DNA of 64,000 bases from Haliotis asinina. Its lineage: Eukaryota; Mollusca; Gastropoda; Lepetellida; Haliotidae. The stretch spans positions 19,190,969 to 19,254,968 of the forward strand of contig NC_090288.1 of NCBI RefSeq assembly GCF_037392515.1, read 5' to 3'. A model generated the notes under the pieces. The model was not told where the DNA came from. It saw only the letters and a program-made list of their open reading frames with translations, and did not search any database. The position numbers and the translations under genes are program-made. Shown here piece by piece: positions 59,761 to 64,000 of the stretch. Position 1 is the stretch's first letter. Every line of letters starts with the position of its first letter.

Positions 59761-59967
59761 TGGTCACTGGAATGAATTTCAGCAATTACTAATTAACGCT
59801 ACCCAAAGCTAAATCATCTGACTTAGACATGACTAATGAAAGCCGACGTTGCCTGTCTCTCGCACGCCTGTGAACAGAACGAATTTATAAAGTAAATTCT
59901 GAAACAGATACATTTCTACAAAATTCACAGAGAATAGTGGAAGAACATATGGGCTTACATGCCAACG

Positions 59968-60143
59968 ATGAGGAGGGAGTGACAAGCATGGTTAATTAGC
60001 TGATTGTTTGCATGGGAAAGGGGAGGCTACTTGTGGCTGAGTGTATTTTACGTACCTTTTAGAAGGGAACTTCAAGGCATTTCAGGTATTCCACTACCTT
60101 CACCAGGGAAGAGGAGATGAGCAATTAAGCATGAGTCAGGATA
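59968..60143 (-). repeat. Right terminal inverted repeat of the 4.6-kb element
   Basis: Minus-strand counterpart of 55514-55692. The outer end gcaattaagcatgagtcagg, ata lies at 60121-60143. Confidence 0.8.
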
Positions 60144-60503
60144 AGGAAAAATTATTCTATTATTGTGTTAGTTGTACACAGAACAGGTAAAATACTAAAT
60201 TCTGAAAAGAGGTTTCTAACAAACAAATGGATACCCTTAATGAACAGTGCAGATACTGGCAAACAAATAAATAAGCAACATGGCGACCAAGGTTCAAAAC
60301 AGGTACCCAATGCTGGCAATGAGAGGAAGGCTGTATGGATCTGGTCGTCAGGTGCTGTGACCTGGCTGATTGCATGTTTTCTGAAGTAGCTTGCATAGTC
60401 ATTCAAAGTACTATCACACCCCATAATCATTTACAGGCCACCAGCAATAAAACCAGAACATTATGTTCTCACTAATAATGATCACATGGAAAATATGTCT
60501 CAC

Positions 60504-60636
60504 CTGATAAAGAAACATTTATTCTGAAATTATAATTCCTCAGGTAGATATCCTCCCTGGAGAGTGTAATCTGAACTGTGTAATCTTTCTTAGCATAAAG
60601 AATTCTTGGGCTGGCCTGTTCACACTGTAAGTGCAC
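60504..60636 (-). CDS. Gene B exon 3: extracellular part
   Basis: 133-bp exon with a clear acceptor (ttaatgacttttcag) and donor (TTTATCAG|gtgaga). Entered at phase 0, left at phase 1. It reads VHLQCEQASPRILYAKKDYT, VQITLSREDIYLRNYNFRIN, VSLS. NVS is a potential N-glycosylation site. Its last base plus the first two of exon 4 make GAA, so the protein runs ...NVSLS-E-GPPKTG into the membrane exon with no stop. The other two frames contain stops. One cysteine. It is probably part of a beta-rich extracellular domain started in exon 2, but I do not recognise the family. Confidence 0.85.
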
Positions 60637-60755
60637 CTGAAAAGTCATTAAAAGAAATTCTACATGAAGTCTCCATATATAAAGTAAGGTATAATCAAAC
60701 TGCCAAAGCTGACACAACTCTAGCAAAGTGTACAACAAAACATCCAGTCATGGGA

Positions 60756-60783
60756 GCTGCATAAAACTAAACTCACTCACTCA
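60756..60783 (+). mobile_element. 28-bp SINE tail with its own target-site duplication
   Basis: Only the 3' tail common to the local SINEs is present (gctgcataaaactaaactca, ctcactca). It is flanked by the perfect 10-bp direct repeat agtcatggga (60746-60755 and 60784-60793). It sits in gene B intron 2. Confidence 0.85.
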
Positions 60784-61180
60784 AGTCATGGGACAATGTC
60801 GTGTTCGAAGCATTTGTTCTTAGTGTAGGTTATGTATAGAGATATAACATAAGAAATGCAAAAAAAACACATGTACAAAATTTGACATATAATAAAGACC
60901 TGGAGGAGAAAGCAGGGTCTGGATAGACATGCTTGAAGCCAGATTCTCCTGATGCACGCTGCACAATAACAGTCAGTGTCATGTAATTCAGTATTGTGCC
61001 TAGGCATCTTACATCGGTACCATTACCTTTGGCAATAATGGTGCACATATATTACAACCTCAAAAACAAAAACTGACATATTTTGGTACAGTACCATTCC
61101 AGCAAGAACCATGACATGGGTGTCATTAACATCACCTGTACTGAGTGTGAAGAAGTAGAAGATGATGAAAATATGAATAC

Positions 61181-61490
61181 CAGTTTTGCCACATCCTGTT
61201 CAAATGTGCTGTCAGGAGACTGATCGATAGTCAAGGTGATGCCACAGTTGTTTATGTAGAAACTCTCAAACTTTAGGCTCAGATAGTCTCTGCCTTTCTT
61301 TGATAAAGGCTTGAACTTTATCTTGCAAACTTTTGTTGTAGCCTGTTGTATGACTAAAGTGTTTTTGCCAACAACTGATGCGCTCTTGCCATCTTCTATA
61401 TACTTCATCTGTATCCCATCAGCCAGACATGTTGCCTTGTTATCCATCCCATCTGCAGCATAGACATGTTCACCATACACATCACAGCAT
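61181..61490 (-). CDS. Gene B exon 2: cysteine-containing extracellular domain
   Basis: 310 bp, open in one frame across its length. Proposed edges are the acceptor tttgttccaaag and the donor CTG|gtattc. Both are weaker than those of the other exons; they were chosen because they preserve frame with exon 1 (AG|A) and exon 3 (phase 0). It reads CCDVYGEHVYAADGMDNKAT, CLADG, then KVCKIKFKPLSKKGRDYLSL, FESFYINNCGITLTIDQ. Five cysteines. The hydrophobic-alternating pattern LSLKFESFYI..CGITLTI recalls CUB-type beta sandwiches, but this is a resemblance only. An alternative acceptor (gtggttag, 61506) would break the frame with exon 1. Confidence 0.7.
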
Positions 61491-61996
61491 CTTTGGAACA
61501 AATTTGCTAACCACAAGCTTGTATACAGGTATAGGTTGGAAATATAGCTGACCAACCAAAATTTCATGTCTGCGTTAAATCAGGAACTGAATAACAAACC
61601 TGTAGTTTTAATCAGGTCAACATGATTATTCAAATACAGGATCATGAATAAAATCCCTGTTTTTTTCTGTATGACAGGTGTAATTCCCACCTGGGAAGGT
61701 TACTAAAATCAACAGTGCCCTGTGACTTCCCTTGAATAAAAACTTGGAGGTGAACACAAAGACATCTCACTGACAAGCTTAATATATTGACAACTTCAAA
61801 GTTTTGCCATGACCTTGAAATTTAAGTGAAGGTCACCAAAATTGACTTGAATGGTCTTGAATATGAATTCATACATAAGTACGGACAGAGCCTAATACTA
61901 TATCTCCCTACTCACTACTGCTGGTTTTACATAATGGAAGTCGTTAGATGTAGTGTCTGTGGCTCTGTATGTACTCACATGTCTGTGCATGTCCAC

Positions 61997-62067
61997 CTGA
62001 TTTGGTCCAAAGAGTGGCCACAAAAACAAGGAAAGTCAACAGTGTTTTGGGCGACTGCATTTGTCAC
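61997..62067 (-). CDS. Gene B exon 1 of those found: start of the mature ectodomain
   Basis: 71 bp between ttgtgtttcag and CAG|gtggac. It is open in one frame only: VTNAVAQNTVDFPCFCGHSL, DQI, with two bases carried into exon 2 to make Arg. The sequence is what one expects just after a signal peptide, but the signal-peptide exon was not found upstream in the window. The frame chain across all five exons (phases 2, 0, 1, 1) is consistent, which supports this short exon. Confidence 0.6.
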
Positions 62068-62162
62068 CTGAAACACAACACAGAGAATAAACTATTGATA
62101 GTAGCCATGTTTCATGTTGAAGAGAGAGACATTATCACAGGTGTGTTTCCATACGTTGTATA

Positions 62163-62240
62163 CAGTCAAGACTCATTAATCCAACATCGCCCGTTGCACA
62201 ACAAATTGTCGGGTTAATGAGGATCTCGGGCTAAATAACT
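62163..62240. mobile_element. Possible Tigger/pogo-type MITE end
   Basis: cagtcaagactcattaatcc followed by ttgtcgggttaatgaggatc. The start and the inverted attaatcc/gggttaat words resemble pogo-family ends. The opposite terminus was not found. Confidence 0.4.
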
Positions 62241-64000
62241 GAGACTAAACTAGGTTTATTCATTTTGTCATTATCCATTGTATTACATTCACTGTCTTCG
62301 AGTTTAGGACAGTTTAAGAGGTTCGGACACATGGTGTGTGTAGGCATTGTCCCTGATGACGTTGTTTACAAGATTGTCCTTCAGGGTTTGGAGTCGGGAA
62401 TCAATGTTCATGTAATGCCTTTTCCTGGGTAGCTCACGCCAGTTGCCCTGCAACTATTGTAACTTCCTCCTCAACCCTCCTCCTCAAACTGACTCGATGA
62501 AGTGAATTCTAACTTGTGCATCTGCCATCAAAAATATGTGTATGACAGCTCAGCTTCAGTTTGCAACTTAAATATTATAGCATGGATTAATCTTCCTCCA
62601 ATGTTTTTTTCTCATTAAATACATATAAAATGCGAAAAAGATTATGCCAATGTTTTGAAAATAAATCTCTTTACTTATGAATTAAGCTTCCTCCAAACAA
62701 GCATAAAATTCAAAACAAACTAAGAAAATTATAATAATGTTTTGAAAAGAAATCTCTCTACTCCCGACATAGTTTATGCTTCCGGGCACCGCATCTTTAG
62801 CTCTGGCAGTACTCCCCTAATTAACTCTACTGGGAAAACGAAATTAACATATTAGACTTCCCGGGACTCTGAAAAATAGATTTTGGCCTTCCCGATACGA
62901 CACATAATTAGCACTATCAGGCCTGGCTTCCAGTTGTTTTCTTGTTTACTGCTGCTTTAGGCCCCTGAAAATTATTTTATTAACTGTTGGAAAATCATGC
63001 TTGTCATAAAAGTCAACTAACCAAGCAAGTGGTCAAGCTCTCTGACACCCTCTAGTCTGACATGGTCCATACATGTCAGTGTACCTTAACTGAATTGATG
63101 CTCCAAGTTTTAATTACTGCACGGTGTGATCATGACTTGATTATTCACAAACTGTCCTCACCAAGACGCAATGTTGCTGTGAGCTGCTACATCATACATA
63201 CAAGTAAATCTCACATGTTTGTTCACAGAATGCTTCCAATGCTACTCAGATCAAGTTCAGATTTAATTTAACACATGAATTACAGTGTAAAGCATCATTC
63301 ACAAAACATGACGCAAAAAAGCACACGTACTGTGACATAGGCCAACCAAAAACACATGAGGCAAAAGATCTGAAAACAAAAATACATGAACATTTAAACA
63401 AACAACACAATCAACATGATTGTGCTCTAAAACGTCTCTGTCGAAAGGTATCCATTAGGAACTACGCACCTTACAACCGCGACACACCTAGAATGTGAAG
63501 AATTGCTACTTACGACACGAGTTCTGCTTTCACTAATGTTAATAACCTGACAAAAAATATTGTGTCATAATGGGTTGCAGGGTGTTTAAGAACGGAGGTT
63601 ATGACAGACAGGTTGAAGTAGTAAAATATGGTATGAAACATGAAACACAAGTGGCCCCACTTGACCATGCTGGCGTGATAAACAACAGGCCACAGCAATG
63701 GAACGAATATTGAGCACCCTGCTCAGCAGCAGGTTCTTACTTTTCGGAAACTGTTGCTAAAGGTTACACATTCCTGTAAGAAATTTACCTTGTGTGATTC
63801 TCACACACATTGAGAACAGATGTTGTGTCGGTGGGAACGCTTAACATGCACCACTCATCATCAACGTACACAAATATTTTATTTCTCTCTCGTAACACTT
63901 ATCTAGTATGTCAACAAGTGCGCAGTGGCGCCACTCACCGATTCGGAAAAAGGGGGTTAACTCTAATTAGAACTGAAAACTCGTGCGCAACTTAAAACGA
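62241..64000. other. Upstream region of gene B, nothing firm
   Basis: This should contain the first exon and promoter of gene B if the gene starts within the window. Several minus-strand GTAAG-type donors exist (near 63510, 63740 and 63785), but none follows a convincing signal-peptide frame. No other gene or repeat was recognised. Confidence 0.35.

Larger units (their letters stand above)
55514..60143. mobile_element. 4.6-kb inverted-repeat-bounded element in gene B intron 3
   Basis: The two ends are about 180-bp inverted repeats. The left reads tatcctgactcatgcttaat, and the right reads the same on the other strand from 60143. Removing it would leave an intron of about 450 bp. Inside are the second copy of the 1.8-kb dispersed repeat (56345-58121) and a minus-strand coding remnant (58167-59760) that looks like the start of a DIRS-type reverse transcriptase. 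DIRS elements are known to have inverted terminal repeats, which fits. A third copy of the end sequence (about 55818-55850) may be an internal complementary region or a nested end. Confidence 0.6.

Overview
Eukaryotic nuclear DNA, most likely a marine gastropod and probably abalone (Haliotis). The organism call rests on two interspersed repeats that I recall as abundant abalone SINEs: a tRNA-headed element at 769 and a second family at 48378 and at four other sites. Both share a 3' tail of the type taaaactaaactcactc. There is no bacterial gene organisation. Almost every open frame is short and non-coding. The window is dominated by repeats and dead mobile elements around two split genes on the minus strand.

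Layout. (1) 1-3120: single-copy sequence with one old SINE. (2) 3121-25565: a macrosatellite of five head-to-tail copies of a 4.55-kb unit. Each unit carries a complete but dead Tc1/mariner transposon, an old SINE relic and a GT/GA microsatellite. A second SINE sits exactly at each of the four copy-copy junctions and at neither outer edge. (3) 25566-31700: a MITE-like element, a decayed non-LTR retrotransposon (minus), a 56-bp minisatellite with a 4-mer higher-order pattern, and unique DNA. (4) 31710-32987: the 3' part of gene A (minus), a single-pass membrane protein with a PPSY tail. A 54-bp minisatellite in its intron copies the end of its own exon together with the 5' splice site. (5) 33454-41600: a second MITE of the same family, a minus-strand member of a ~170-bp-period repeat element, a Ty3/gypsy element with two LTRs but a large internal deletion, a 173-bp MITE, and a 1.5-kb TIR element without a transposase. 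(6) 41688-48812: one copy of a ~1.8-kb dispersed repeat interrupted by a 3.3-kb insertion made of tandem repeats, followed by a 41-bp minisatellite. (7) 48813-54284: mostly unrecognised AT-rich DNA. (8) 54285-62067: gene B (minus), five exons recovered with splice phases that agree from exon to exon. It encodes an extracellular domain, one membrane segment and a tail with two PPxY motifs. Its largest intron holds a 4.6-kb element bounded by ~180-bp inverted repeats. (9) 62068-64000: no confident gene.

Genes A and B look like relatives. Both have a phase-1 intron just before the membrane exon, one membrane helix, and a cytoplasmic tail ending near PPSY followed by E-A. PPxY motifs are known ligands of WW domains such as those of Nedd4-type ubiquitin ligases; that partner is inferred from the motif only. 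No complete protein-coding gene and no functional RNA gene could be established. The first exons of both genes were not found.
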